Positions 1 through 8,368 of a stretch of 64,000 nt of DNA are shown here, in pieces (the stretch's first letter is position 1; every line of letters begins with the position of its first letter). The DNA is from JBAPRR01 sp049281195 (GTDB lineage Bacteria > Actinomycetota > Acidimicrobiia > Acidimicrobiales > CAVXTF01). Made by a program: the position numbers and the translations under genes. The stretch spans positions 1-64,000 of the forward strand of contig JBAPRR010000428.1 of the NCBI GenBank assembly GCA_049281195.1. Direction: 5' to 3'. Below the pieces are notes generated by a model. The model ran no database searches and was not told the origin of the DNA. It worked only from the letters and a program-made list of their open reading frames with translations.

Positions 1-177
1 ACTCTCGGCAACATGAGGCTCGTCCCGCCCGACCATCCCCACAAAGCTGCTTCCGGATCACGCACCGATTCGAAAGCACCGAAGAAGTCCGATCCACCAT
101 CGACCACAAGACGGCGACCGAGCAAACGGACTCCGAAGCAGCAGTCACTGCTGTCTGACGACGAGAACGATCCATAA
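1..177 (+). CDS. C-terminal end of an unknown protein (partial)
   Basis: The frame is open from the first base of the window and ends at TAA 175-177, giving the last 58 residues of a protein that begins outside. It starts with a short ordered-looking piece (LGNMRLVPPDHPH) and continues as a basic, Ser/Pro/Lys/Arg-rich tail that is probably disordered, ending QQSLLSDDENDP. No family can be named from this tail. That it is coding rests only on the uninterrupted frame and the plausible tail composition. Confidence 0.4.
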   Translation, partial: TLGNMRLVPPDHPHKAASGSRTDSKAPKKSDPPSTTRRRPSKRTPKQQSLLSDDENDP

Positions 178-459
178 GGCCTCTTCCGACGAAGACGACC
201 AATCACCACACCACCCCACAGCAACCCCCAGCGGCCCAGGTGCGGCGCCACTAGCGCCACTATCAGCGCGCTCTACGGCCCCGAAGGCGCCACAAGCCCC
301 CACCAGACCTCCCACCCGCAGCCCCCCCCCCTCAGCACCCATCCAGCCATCGCCGGGGGCAGACGGGGTGCTCCAACCTCACTTGTCCTCAACCCGCGCT
401 AAGAAAGTGCACGGAGACGCCCGGACGACGCCAGAAAGACGGCGGGAGGAACGAACACG
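178..459. other. C-rich intergenic region before the acyl-CoA dehydrogenase gene
   Basis: This 282-base gap holds no convincing gene. It is strongly C-rich on the plus strand, with a run of ten C at 322-331, and the frames open on the minus strand encode only Gly/Ala-rich low-complexity sequence. The only clear element is the ribosome binding site GGGAGGA at 444-450, nine bases before the ATG at 460. No clear terminator or promoter was seen. Confidence 0.5.
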
Positions 460-1713
460 ATGAGCTGGGAGATCGAGGACACCCCCGAGCAGGCCGCTTT
501 CAGGAGCGAGTTCGAGCAATGGCTCCGCGAGCAACTGCCCAAGGGTTGGATGGAGGCGGTCGAGGCCGGAGACGACGCCAAGTTCGAACAGGTGCGGACC
601 GACAGCCACTTCAATCCCTTCGAGTGGAACCGGGTGATCGGAACCAGCAAGTACGCGGCGCCCCTGTGGCCGAAGGAGTACGGGGGACTTTCCGGAGAGG
701 GCTGGATGGTGCGGGTCATCCGTTCCGAGCTCGTGCACTACAGGCTTCCCACTGTCGCCGTGAACCTTCTCGGTGTCGGCTTGGCAGGACCGACCATCAT
801 CGAGCACGGCACGGATGCGCAGAAGGAGCGCTATCTCAAGAAGATCCTCTCCGGCCAAGAGATCTGGTGCCAGCTCTTCAGCGAACCGGGATCGGGCTCG
901 GACCTTGCGTCACTATCGACGCGTGCGGTCAGAGACGGTGACGAGTGGGTGGTCAACGGGCAGAAGGTGTGGACCTCGATCGCCCAGCTGTCGGCTTTCG
1001 GGATGCTGCTCGCCCGAAGTGACCCCGATGTCCCGAAACACGAAGGTCTGACCTACTTCATCCTCGACATGAAGTCGCCGGGCGTGGACATCCGGCCCCT
1101 CAGACAGTTGACCGGGTCGTCGGAGTTCAACGAGGTGTTCTTCACCGATGTGCGGATCCCGGACTCGAACCGCGTCGGTGCAGTCGGAGACGGGTGGCGC
1201 TGCGCGCGTACGACGCTCATGAACGAGCGGGCCACTCTCGCAGGGGTGACCATCGACCCGATCTCCCTTTATGGGGGAACGCGGCGTGACCCTTGGCAGT
1301 CGTTGTTGGAGACGGTCCCCGACCGAACCGATCCCGTCACCCGCCAGCAGCTTGCTCAGATCTACATCGACACTCAAGTGAAAGACTTCACCGCGCTGCG
1401 GGCGGCGACCGCCCGACAACGAGGCGACCAACCAGGTCCCGAGGGATCGGTCAACAAGGTCTTCAACGCCGAGCTGAACCAGCGAAGGACTGACTTCTCT
1501 CTCAGCACCCGTGGTCTCGCCGGAATCGCGTGGGAATCCGACGACAAGTTGGCCGAGGCAAAGCTGTACTCCTTCTTGCGCGCGAGGGCGAACACGATCG
1601 AAGGCGGAACGTCGGAGGTTCTGAGAAACCAGGTCGCGGAACGCATCCTCGGTCTCCCCAGGGACGTCGAGGTCGACAAGGGAATTCCCTGGGATGAGGC
1701 CCGACGTAACTGA
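460..1713 (+). CDS. acyl-CoA dehydrogenase
   Basis: A 417-residue flavoprotein of normal family length that would oxidise an acyl-CoA to the 2-enoyl-CoA and pass electrons to electron-transfer flavoprotein. The N-terminal helical domain is followed by the FAD/substrate segment with LFSEPGSGSDLAS (about residues 140-152) and VNGQKVWTS (about 165-173). The C-terminal four-helix domain carries NTIEGGTSEVLRNQVAERIL near residue 380, the usual signature of the family. The ATG at 460 has a strong GGGAGGA site. It belongs with the thiolase-like and enoyl-CoA hydratase genes nearby in a fatty-acid or sterol side-chain degradation setting. The chain-length specificity cannot be read from sequence. Confidence 0.93.
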   Translation: MSWEIEDTPEQAAFRSEFEQWLREQLPKGWMEAVEAGDDAKFEQVRTDSHFNPFEWNRVIGTSKYAAPLWPKEYGGLSGEGWMVRVIRSELVHYRLPTVAVNLLGVGLAGPTIIEHGTDAQKERYLKKILSGQEIWCQLFSEPGSGSDLASLSTRAVRDGDEWVVNGQKVWTSIAQLSAFGMLLARSDPDVPKHEGLTYFILDMKSPGVDIRPLRQLTGSSEFNEVFFTDVRIPDSNRVGAVGDGWRCARTTLMNERATLAGVTIDPISLYGGTRRDPWQSLLETVPDRTDPVTRQQLAQIYIDTQVKDFTALRAATARQRGDQPGPEGSVNKVFNAELNQRRTDFSLSTRGLAGIAWESDDKLAEAKLYSFLRARANTIEGGTSEVLRNQVAERILGLPRDVEVDKGIPWDEARRN

Positions 1714-1882
1714 TCGACGACGACGACAACATCATGAGACGACGACATTACGAGCGGCGCGGGTTGTACCCGTCAAACGCATAATCATTGAGGAACTGCC
1801 TGCCCCCACAGGCTCCCTCGCTGGTTCTCGGTCAGCTCCGCCATATCGCAGACGTCGTCTGATTTCAGTCCGGACTCCAAAT

Positions 1883-3502
1883 TCAGGCGGACTCCAAAAC
1901 CGATCGGTCTCCTTCGCGCAGACCCTTGATCAAGCGCCTGTACGTTCCCGCCGCATCTCGGCCCATGGCGTCGGTGTCCATAACGCGGAGGTTCCGCTCA
2001 CGGTCGACGCCATGAATGCCGAAGCGCGGTTCGTAGCTTCCCCACTCGTAGTTGTCCACGAGCGTCCAATGGAGGTACGCCGTTACCGGCATACCGCGGT
2101 CGATCGAATCAACCATCGCCGCGATGTTCTCGAGGAGATAACGCGGCCGGTCCCACAGATCCATCCGGTCATATGGCCGGCCGCGCCGCACCCGGTTGCA
2201 CATTCCGTTCTCGACCATCCACAGGTCGAGTGGCCTTCCACGGGCCTGGTTAACTTCAAAGCACTGTTCGATGTTGGCCTTGATGTAGGTGGACATCCCG
2301 GCCGGGTTGACGCGCTCATCCCAGATCTCGCCCCCAGCGGACATCGATCGTCCTCCCGCGGTCGGTTTCCCGGGTATGGCCACATGGTTCGAAGCGACCG
2401 GGTCGTAGTAATCGATGGCGATCGCATCGAGGGTCAGGTCGTACTTACTGTCGTAAACGGCTTCGATGGCGGGGACAAATGACGAGAACGAATCTGATGC
2501 GCGCTTCGATTTGCCGATGCGCCGCGCATACGCACCGCCACCAACCGCACCGCCAGCGCCACCAACCGCACCGCCAGCGCCACCGCCGCCCGCAGCACCA
2601 CCAGCGCCGCCCCCGAAGAACGACGTCGGCGCGATCGGCGACACCGCGCCAGCCGCTCTGCGGATGAAATTCTCTACACCTGAACCGCGATCAATCGCCG
2701 CGTACCAGATTCGGCGTTTTTCGGCGATCCACTCCTCGAGGCTGTCGCGGGCCACACCACTGGCTTTGGCCAACAAAAGGTCGATGAACAGGCGGTCATA
2801 CTCGTAGGTGCTCGTCGACGAGTTATTGGTCGAGACCAGCGCTTCGGGAAACCTGTCGTGTATCTCCTGATAGCCCTTCACGTGAGCGGCGACAAGATGT
2901 CCGGTGGCCCGGTTGAAGTCTCCTAAAGCGATACGCCGCCCCGGCGGGTAGATGCCGATCACGTAGCTTCCGAAGGCCACGATGTTTATCTCGTTGATCG
3001 TGATCCAGTAACGCACGTGCTTACCGAGTCGATCCGCCACAAGACGTACCCAACGCGCGTATAAGTCCGGGGACTCCGACGACAGCCAGAAGTCGTCACC
3101 CAGCCAGTACGGATGCGTGAAGTGATGGAGCGTGAGCATCGGCTCCATGCCGCGCTCCAGACACGCCAGGAGGATCGCCTCGTAACGGTCGAGTGCGGCG
3201 GTGTCGATCTGCCCCGGCTCGGGCTCAACCCGGGCCCACTCGATCCCCAGCCTGAAAATGTCGCAGCCGAGAGCCTGAGCGCGATCGAGGATGTCCTCGT
3301 AGTCGTCCCAAAATCTGATCGCCCCGCCTGAAGGTTCGACGCGGCCTGCGTTCTCCCACCAGATCCAGTTGTTCTTCGGCTCCCCTGGCCCGTTCAGTCC
3401 GCCCTCGATCTGAAAAGCAGCAGTTGCGACACCGAAACGGAACCCCTCGGGCAGGATGCGACCGGCACCCGCCGGCGCCGGATTCGTCGTCTCTGGGCTC
3501 AT
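1883..3502 (-). CDS. glycoside hydrolase family 1 protein (beta-glucosidase-like) with Gly/Ala insert
   Basis: A 539-residue retaining glycosidase of the GH1 TIM-barrel fold, probably cytoplasmic because no signal peptide is visible. Early in the barrel are FRFGVATAAFQIEGG and WARVEPEPGQID. The acid/base Glu is E171 in TINEINI (the family usually has NEP, here NEI) and the nucleophile is E431 in WMVENGMCN. Between them, residues about 297-323 are a Gly/Ala/Val run encoded by 21-base repeats, an insertion not expected in the fold. The start chosen is ATG 3502 (MSPETT); another in-frame ATG at 3541 would overlap the divergent neighbour. The substrate is unknown. Confidence 0.85.
   Translation of the reverse strand: MSPETTNPAPAGAGRILPEGFRFGVATAAFQIEGGLNGPGEPKNNWIWWENAGRVEPSGGAIRFWDDYEDILDRAQALGCDIFRLGIEWARVEPEPGQIDTAALDRYEAILLACLERGMEPMLTLHHFTHPYWLGDDFWLSSESPDLYARWVRLVADRLGKHVRYWITINEINIVAFGSYVIGIYPPGRRIALGDFNRATGHLVAAHVKGYQEIHDRFPEALVSTNNSSTSTYEYDRLFIDLLLAKASGVARDSLEEWIAEKRRIWYAAIDRGSGVENFIRRAAGAVSPIAPTSFFGGGAGGAAGGGGAGGAVGGAGGAVGGGAYARRIGKSKRASDSFSSFVPAIEAVYDSKYDLTLDAIAIDYYDPVASNHVAIPGKPTAGGRSMSAGGEIWDERVNPAGMSTYIKANIEQCFEVNQARGRPLDLWMVENGMCNRVRRGRPYDRMDLWDRPRYLLENIAAMVDSIDRGMPVTAYLHWTLVDNYEWGSYEPRFGIHGVDRERNLRVMDTDAMGRDAAGTYRRLIKGLREGDRSVLESA
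2535..2613. repeat. 21-base tandem repeat inside the GH1 gene
   Basis: The plus strand reads two near-perfect copies of a 21-base unit beginning CACCAACCGCACCGCCAGCG, followed by degenerate CACCGCC/CAGCACCAC units. On the coding (minus) strand this gives a Gly/Ala/Val-only stretch between the two catalytic glutamates. The repeat length is a multiple of three, so copy-number change keeps the frame. Confidence 0.8.
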
Positions 3503-3542
3503 AGCCCGATGGTCCCTGCGCTCATCTCGGGATGATTGCACG

Positions 3543-3558
3543 TACGCTCGCCGCCGTG
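3543..3558 (+). promoter_or_regulatory. candidate leaderless promoter -10 for the thiolase-like gene
   Basis: TACGCT (3543-3548) fits a TANNNT -10 element and is seven bases before the GTG at 3556, the spacing expected for leaderless transcripts in actinobacteria. No Shine-Dalgarno sequence precedes that GTG. The assignment is by pattern only. Confidence 0.35.
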
Positions 3559-5196
3559 TCCCTCGACCGCCACCCCGTGATCGTCGCGTCCGGGCAGGTC
3601 ATCGAGCGTGACGACATCGTGTCTCCGGTCGACCTGATGGCCAGGGCTTGTAGGTCGGCGATCGACCAGGTGCCGAAGCTGGCGGATCAGATCCAGCACG
3701 TCTCCGTGGTGAACGTTCTCTCGGGAGTCGGCCCCGCTCCGGGGCGCGATGTGTCCCGCCTGCTCGGCCTGCACCCGGCTCGTACAGAGACGACCGTCAT
3801 CGGTGGGAACTCGCCGCAATGGCTCGTGTCAAGGCTTGCCGACGCGATCTGGCGCGGCGAGCTCGACGTCGCTTTGATCGCGGGAGGCGAAGCCCAACGT
3901 TCTGCGTGGGTGAATGACAACCAGGGTCCGAGACGAAGATTCCGGCCCCAGAACCGCGACGCCGGAAACGGAGAAAACGGAAACAGAGGAAATGGCGGCG
4001 GAGAAAATGGCGACATCGCCGAAGAAGAGTCTGCTGCTCCGGATCATGTGGTGGGCGAAGATCGGCCCGGATTCGGAGATGCAGAAGTGGGAGCAGGACT
4101 CCTCGCCCCGGTACACGTGTATCCACTGTTCGACAGCGTCATCGCTCACAGAAACGGACGCAGCTTCGCTGAACACCGCGAGTTTCTCGGCGAGCTGATG
4201 GCGCCGTTCACAGAGGTGGCCGCGGCTCATCCGAGCGCGTGGTTCCCGATCTCGCGAACGCCCCGCGAGTTGTCGACACCGAGCTCGGACAACCGCATCG
4301 TTTCAGAGCCGTACACCAAGCGCATGTGCGCATTTCTCGGTGTCGATCAGGCAGCCGCGGTCATCGTGTGCTCGTACAGGGCCGCACAGGAGGCCGGCAT
4401 CGCCGATCGGGCCGTCTTCTGTTGGTCGGGAGCCGACGCCAACGAGGTGTGGCTGCCCACTTCGCGTCCGGATCTCGGCAATCTTCCCGGGCTTGAAGCC
4501 GCGGCATCATCGGCTCTCGATGAAGCGAACCTGTCCGTGGATGACATCTCGGCGTTCGACTTCTATTCCTGCTTCCCGTGCGTGGTCGAGATGGGCTGTG
4601 CGGCTTTGGCTATCGACCATCGCGATCCGAGGGGCTTGACCATCACGGGTGGCCTTCCATACTTCGGCGGACCCGGAAACGCGTACACGCTCTTCGGGAT
4701 CGCGACCATGACCGACCGACTCCGTTCACGAAGCGCTGCCAGCAACGCCAACAACGCCAGCAGGGCCAGCAACGCCAGCAGGGCCAGCAGCGCCAGCAGG
4801 GCCAGCAGCGCAACCCCCGGCGACATGTTCGGACTGGTGAACGGACTCGGTTGGTACGCCACGAAGCACTCCGTGGGCATATACGGAACCAGGCCGCCCG
4901 ATGAAGGTTGGAAGCGCGGCGACACCACGGTGGCCCAATCGCGGATCGACGCGTCGACACTTCCGACAAGAGTCGACGTCAAAGAGCTACAAGCGGCGCA
5001 GGTGGAAGCCTGCACGATTCAGTATTCGGCCTCGGGAGAGGTGAATGGAGCCCCGGTGGTGGCGACACTTGCAGACGGGTGTCGCGTCGCCGCCCAACCG
5101 GACGAGTCGGTGAACCTCCCCGACCTGAAGGGACGCAACCTGGTGGGAATGACGGTCCGTGTAGTCGGTTCGCCGCCGCGCTACGTCTTTCCCTGA
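3556..5196 (+). CDS. thiolase-like protein type 1 (acetyl-CoA acetyltransferase family)
   Basis: About 546 residues. The thiolase fold is seen from HPVIVASGQ at the N-terminus through GGNSPQWLVSRLADAIWRGE and IAGGEAQRS (about 80-115). DFYSCFPCVVEM follows near 335 and GGLPYFGGPGNAYTLFGIAT near 365. The C-terminal 80 residues match the extra OB-like domain of TLP1 proteins. The usual thiolase nucleophile position is occupied by Ser in GGNSPQ, which I recall as typical of this subfamily, so acyl transfer is uncertain. Two low-complexity inserts interrupt it: an Asn/Gly-rich one (about 134-155) and an Ala/Ser/Asn/Arg one (about 393-419). GTG 3556 is preferred because family members begin just before the first strand; ATG 3532 is the alternative. 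Confidence 0.8.
   Translation: MSLDRHPVIVASGQVIERDDIVSPVDLMARACRSAIDQVPKLADQIQHVSVVNVLSGVGPAPGRDVSRLLGLHPARTETTVIGGNSPQWLVSRLADAIWRGELDVALIAGGEAQRSAWVNDNQGPRRRFRPQNRDAGNGENGNRGNGGGENGDIAEEESAAPDHVVGEDRPGFGDAEVGAGLLAPVHVYPLFDSVIAHRNGRSFAEHREFLGELMAPFTEVAAAHPSAWFPISRTPRELSTPSSDNRIVSEPYTKRMCAFLGVDQAAAVIVCSYRAAQEAGIADRAVFCWSGADANEVWLPTSRPDLGNLPGLEAAASSALDEANLSVDDISAFDFYSCFPCVVEMGCAALAIDHRDPRGLTITGGLPYFGGPGNAYTLFGIATMTDRLRSRSAASNANNASRASNASRASSASRASSATPGDMFGLVNGLGWYATKHSVGIYGTRPPDEGWKRGDTTVAQSRIDASTLPTRVDVKELQAAQVEACTIQYSASGEVNGAPVVATLADGCRVAAQPDESVNLPDLKGRNLVGMTVRVVGSPPRYVFP
4736..4812. repeat. 9/18-base tandem repeat inside the thiolase-like gene
   Basis: Repeated units of GCCAGCARSG type (for example AACGCCAGCAGGGCCAGC, 18 bases) encode Ala-Ser-Asn/Arg repeats. 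It lies just before the conserved PGDMFGLVNGLG segment, so it forms a loop insert, and its period keeps the frame. Confidence 0.8.
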
Positions 5197-5199
5197 AAC

Positions 5200-5270
5200 C
5201 CAGCTCCCAGCTCCCAGCAATCCGTCCCGGCAATCGGTCCCCGCGATCGGTACCCGCGATCGGTACCCGG
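5200..5270. repeat. intergenic short tandem repeats
   Basis: Directly after the stop of the thiolase-like gene are three copies of the 7-base unit CCCAGCT. Three variants of CCCGCGATCGGTA follow. The function is unknown. Confidence 0.7.
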
Positions 5271-5373
5271 CCCAACCATTCGGGTGGCGCAACACACCCC
5301 GGGGGACCAAACTCCCCGCAAACCGCAGAACGCGGGCACCCACAACGACGTGCGACAGATCGAGGAGAGAAAC

Positions 5374-6144
5374 GTGGCAGTTGTCGAACGTGAGCGACGC
5401 GGAAACGTCGAGATCTTGACGATCAACAGACCCGAGGCGCGAAACGCCATCAACGGTGAGGTGAGCACGGCCATGGCCGCCGCTCTCGACGAGCTCGAGA
5501 CCGACAAGCAGTGCTGGGCGGTGATCGTGACGGGGGCCGGTGACCGGGCATTCTCGGCAGGTATGGACCTGAAGGCCTTCGCCTCAGGAGAGCTCGGCGC
5601 AATCGCATCTGCGCCCGGAGGATTCGCCGGCATCACCCAACGGAACTTCTCCAAGCCGTTGATCGCGGCGTTGAACGGCCACGCCCTCGCCGGTGGATGC
5701 GAGATCATGCTCGCCTGCGACATGGTGGTCGCCGCGGATCATGTGACGATCGGCATCCCCGAGGTCAAGCGGGGCCTGATCGCGGGAGCGGGAGGGCTGA
5801 TCCGGCTGCCCCGGCGCCTACCGATGGCGATCGCGTTCGAGCTCGGCCTCACCGGAGAGCCGATCGACGCAAAGCGCGCTTACGACCTCGGTCTTGTGAA
5901 CAGGGTGGTGCCCGGGGCAGATCTCATCGACGAAGCCATGGTTCTCGCAAAGTCGGTAACCGCCAACGCGCCCCTCGCAGTCAGGTGGTCCAAGCGGATC
6001 ATGAAGGAGTCGATCTACCTGACGGAGAAGGAAGGCTGGAAGCTGGTGGGCGAAGCGGCCCCCGAGGTCTTCTCTTCCCCCGACGCGATGGAGGGTGCCA
6101 TCGCGTTCGCCGAGAAGAGGCCCCCGAACTGGGAGACGCCTTGA
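5374..6144 (+). CDS. enoyl-CoA hydratase/isomerase family protein
   Basis: A 256-residue crotonase-fold enzyme, normal length. The two oxyanion-hole segments are visible: FSAGMDLKAF (about 62-71) and GHALAGGCEIMLACD (about 101-115). IPEVKRGLIAGAGGL, with the Glu at a usual catalytic position, follows at about 129-143. It would hydrate a 2-enoyl-CoA in beta-oxidation, or carry out a related crotonase reaction. GTG 5374 is chosen because GAGGAGAG lies five bases upstream; an upstream in-frame ATG (5284) lies in repetitive sequence. It overlaps the possible TTG start of the next gene. Confidence 0.9.
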   Translation: MAVVERERRGNVEILTINRPEARNAINGEVSTAMAAALDELETDKQCWAVIVTGAGDRAFSAGMDLKAFASGELGAIASAPGGFAGITQRNFSKPLIAALNGHALAGGCEIMLACDMVVAADHVTIGIPEVKRGLIAGAGGLIRLPRRLPMAIAFELGLTGEPIDAKRAYDLGLVNRVVPGADLIDEAMVLAKSVTANAPLAVRWSKRIMKESIYLTEKEGWKLVGEAAPEVFSSPDAMEGAIAFAEKRPPNWETP

Positions 6145-6168
6145 GCTTGAGCTTGAGCTTGAGCTTGA
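6141..6168. repeat. GAGCTT hexamer repeat across a stop codon
   Basis: TTGAGC is repeated four times and followed by TTGATC. The first TTGA contains the TGA stop of the enoyl-CoA hydratase gene. In the frame of the next gene every unit reads TTG AGC (Leu-Ser) and offers a TTG start. Confidence 0.8.
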
Positions 6169-6170
6169 TC

Positions 6171-6596
6171 ATGCGCTCTCCGGTGCTTCTCGGCCAGCTT
6201 TCGAGCGCCGTGACCGGCCTCAGGCTTTCGCTCCACGTTCTCGCCGCCACGATCTGGGTCGGAGGGCAATTCACGCTGGCAGGCCTGGTGCCGACCGCTC
6301 GCCAGATCTCCGGTGACGCCCCTCGCAAGCTGGCCACCGCCTTTGCCCGGCTCATGTGGCCCGCCTACGCGGTTCTGCTGATAACGGGCGTTTGGAACAT
6401 CTCGGCGACTCAAAAGGGTCAGCCCACAGCGTGGAAAGCCGTTCTCGTCGTGAAGGTGTTCGTCGTGCTCCTTTCAGGGCTGGCGGCGTTGCTCCACAGC
6501 CGGGCGTCCAGCAAGAAGGGGCTCGCCATTTGGGGATCAGTCAGCGGGCTCTCGGCGACGGCGGCGCTGGTTCTCGGGGTGTTCCTCGCCGGCTGA
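6171..6596 (+). CDS. small CopD-like integral membrane protein
   Basis: A 141-residue protein with four hydrophobic helices: LRLSLHVLAATIWVGGQFTL, a central one around AYAVLLITGVWNI, then AVLVVKVFVVLLSGLAALLH and a C-terminal one ending VLGVFLAG. The His-x5-Trp-x-Gly-x-Gln pattern of helix 1 (HVLAATIWVGGQF) is typical of the CopD/DUF2269-like haem or copper membrane families, but the substrate is unknown. It starts at ATG 6171 or, in frame, at one of the TTG codons of the repeat from 6141, which would couple it to the upstream gene. It precedes tatA by 40 bases. Confidence 0.65.
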   Translation: MRSPVLLGQLSSAVTGLRLSLHVLAATIWVGGQFTLAGLVPTARQISGDAPRKLATAFARLMWPAYAVLLITGVWNISATQKGQPTAWKAVLVVKVFVVLLSGLAALLHSRASSKKGLAIWGSVSGLSATAALVLGVFLAG

Positions 6597-6636
6597 GCGA
6601 AGCCGACGGCTCAACTGCTGGAGCGCCTAGTAACCT

Positions 6637-6870
6637 GTGAGCGTGCTGGCTGAACTGGCTGGATTGGACGGGGTAATCGTCGTCGTCGTCATCGCCGTGG
6701 TTCTTTTCGGAGGCAGCCAGATCCCGAAGTTGGCACGCTCGCTCGGCTCAGCCCACACCGAGTTCAAGAAGGGACTCGCCGAGGGTGCGGCCAAGGGTAC
6801 CGAGGACGACGCCAAGGACCCCGTCAAAGACCCTGCGAAGACCGAAGGTACTGACACACCCAGTTCGTGA
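6637..6870 (+). CDS. tatA: Sec-independent protein translocase subunit TatA
   Basis: A 77-residue protein with the TatA/E layout: one N-terminal membrane helix (LDGVIVVVVIAVVLFGGSQ), the FG hinge, an amphipathic helix PKLARSLGSAHTEFKKG and an acidic, charged tail. TatA forms the pore for folded proteins with twin-arginine signals; the iron-sulphur Rieske subunit encoded nearby is a usual Tat substrate. TatB and TatC are not in this window. The start is GTG 6637. Confidence 0.9.
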   Translation: MSVLAELAGLDGVIVVVVIAVVLFGGSQIPKLARSLGSAHTEFKKGLAEGAAKGTEDDAKDPVKDPAKTEGTDTPSS

Positions 6871-6927
6871 TCTTCAGGTCCCCGATCCTCAGGCCCCCGA
6901 TCTTCAAGCCCCATCTTCAAGTCCCCC
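6869..6927. repeat. 15-base tandem repeat starting in the tatA stop codon
   Basis: Four imperfect copies of GATCTTCAGGTCCCC (6869-6883, 6884-6898, 6899-6912, 6913-6927). The first copy begins inside the TGA stop of tatA (6868-6870). No gene is seen in the remaining bases up to 7030. Confidence 0.8.
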
Positions 6928-7030
6928 GGCTGCGATCCGGTTCGACCCTCGCTCACGCCGACCAACTTTTTTCGCGGCCTCGGAGACTGGCGCTGTCCCG
7001 CAGACCTGACGTCAGCTATATCTGACGGGC

Positions 7031-8368
7031 ATGGCAAACGGTGACGGATCAGGCGACGTACTCGAGGTTGCCGAACGGCTCTGGAACGGCGACGTAGATA
7101 TCGCCGAACTCCATCCGGTCGGCTACTCAGGCAGCCTTTCTGAGATAGACGACGGCCTCGCTTTCATCCCGTCGTTCGCGAACGTCTCGGCCTTCAAGAC
7201 GGCCGACGGGCTGGTCACGGTGGACACCGGCTCGGCCATATTCGCCCAGACAATCCATTCGGAGTTGCGCCACTGGTCGCCTGACCGACTCGACACCGCG
7301 GTTTACTCCCACGGCCACATCGACCATGTCTTCGGGGTCCCTCTTTTCGACGAGGAGGCCAAGTCCAAGGGCTGGAAGGCTCCCACCGTCGTCGCCCACG
7401 AAGCGCTACCCGCTCGCTTCGATCGGTACATCCGGACCGCGGGGTACAACGCGGTGATCAATCGGCGCCAGTTCCTGGTGCCCGATCTGCAGTGGCCGGT
7501 GGAGTACCGGTATCCGGACCGGACCTACTCGGACCGGCTCGACATCGATGTGGGTGGACAGAGATTCGAGCTGCACCACGCCAGAGGTGAGACCGACGAC
7601 CATACCTGGACGTGGATTCCCGAGCACAGAACGGTCTGCTGCGGTGACCTGTTCATCTGGGCTTCGCCCAACGCAGGGAACCCGCAGAAGGTCCAGCGCT
7701 ACCCAAGCGAGTGGGCCGCAGCCCTTCGCGAGATGATCGCCCTCGATCCGGAGAGGCTTCTTCCCGGTCACGGCTTCCCCGTAATTGGCCGTGACCGCGT
7801 TCGCCAAGCCTTGTCCGACACGGCCGAGCTCCTCGATTCGTTGGTCGAGCAGACCCTCGAGATGATGAATGCAGGGGCGCGGTTGAACGAGATCGTTCAC
7901 ACGGTCAAGGCTCCGCAGCATCTGATCGACAGGCCCTACCTCGCCCCTGTCTACGACGAGCCCGAATTCGTGGTCCGCAACATTTGGAGACAGTTCGGCG
8001 GTTGGTACGACGGGGACCCCTCCTCGTTGAAGCCGGCGCCGGCCGCCGACCTGGCGGGCGAGCTGTCGGAGCTCGCAGGTGGCGCGGGAGTGTTGGCAGA
8101 GCGGGCCCTGATGCTCGCCAACCAGTTCCGGGAGCAACAGGCGATCTCCAAAGACACGACCCTTCCGTCCAGGAGGCCCTTTCCTTCCGAGCTCAGGTTG
8201 GCCGGCCATCTGGCCGAGTTGGCAGTCCAGGCCGCGCCCGGCGATCCGGGAATCCGGCAGATCCACTGCGAGGTCTTCGCCACCATGGCTCAAGCGGCCA
8301 CCTCGACGATGGCGAAGGGGATCTACCGGTGGGCGTCAACACAATCGAAGAAGGAAATCGCCGACTGA
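7031..8368 (+). CDS. MBL-fold metallo-hydrolase, alkylsulfatase-like
   Basis: A 445-residue metallo-beta-lactamase-fold enzyme. The zinc motif is YSHGHIDH (about residues 96-103). Further ligands are expected from HHARGETDDHTW, the Asp in CCGDLFIW and the His in LLPGHGFPVIG. The C-terminal part (about 255-445), which starts with a predicted helical segment ending in AELLDSLVEQTLEMM, resembles the dimerisation region of alkylsulfatase-like enzymes, so sulfate-ester hydrolysis is possible but not proven. No signal peptide is seen. There is no clear ribosome site at ATG 7031; CTGACGTCAG followed by CTATATCTGACG just upstream may be promoter or operator sequence. Confidence 0.82.
   Translation: MANGDGSGDVLEVAERLWNGDVDIAELHPVGYSGSLSEIDDGLAFIPSFANVSAFKTADGLVTVDTGSAIFAQTIHSELRHWSPDRLDTAVYSHGHIDHVFGVPLFDEEAKSKGWKAPTVVAHEALPARFDRYIRTAGYNAVINRRQFLVPDLQWPVEYRYPDRTYSDRLDIDVGGQRFELHHARGETDDHTWTWIPEHRTVCCGDLFIWASPNAGNPQKVQRYPSEWAAALREMIALDPERLLPGHGFPVIGRDRVRQALSDTAELLDSLVEQTLEMMNAGARLNEIVHTVKAPQHLIDRPYLAPVYDEPEFVVRNIWRQFGGWYDGDPSSLKPAPAADLAGELSELAGGAGVLAERALMLANQFREQQAISKDTTLPSRRPFPSELRLAGHLAELAVQAAPGDPGIRQIHCEVFATMAQAATSTMAKGIYRWASTQSKKEIAD

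Noticed and set aside
1821..1850. A possible terminator hairpin (GCCTG...CAGGC region about 1798-1813) between the acyl-CoA dehydrogenase and GH1 genes
   Set aside because: The stem is only five base pairs with no T tract, so it is not supported as a terminator.
1694..2482. A 262-residue plus-strand open frame after the acyl-CoA dehydrogenase
   Set aside because: It is the shadow of the GH1 gene, which has both catalytic glutamates in context.
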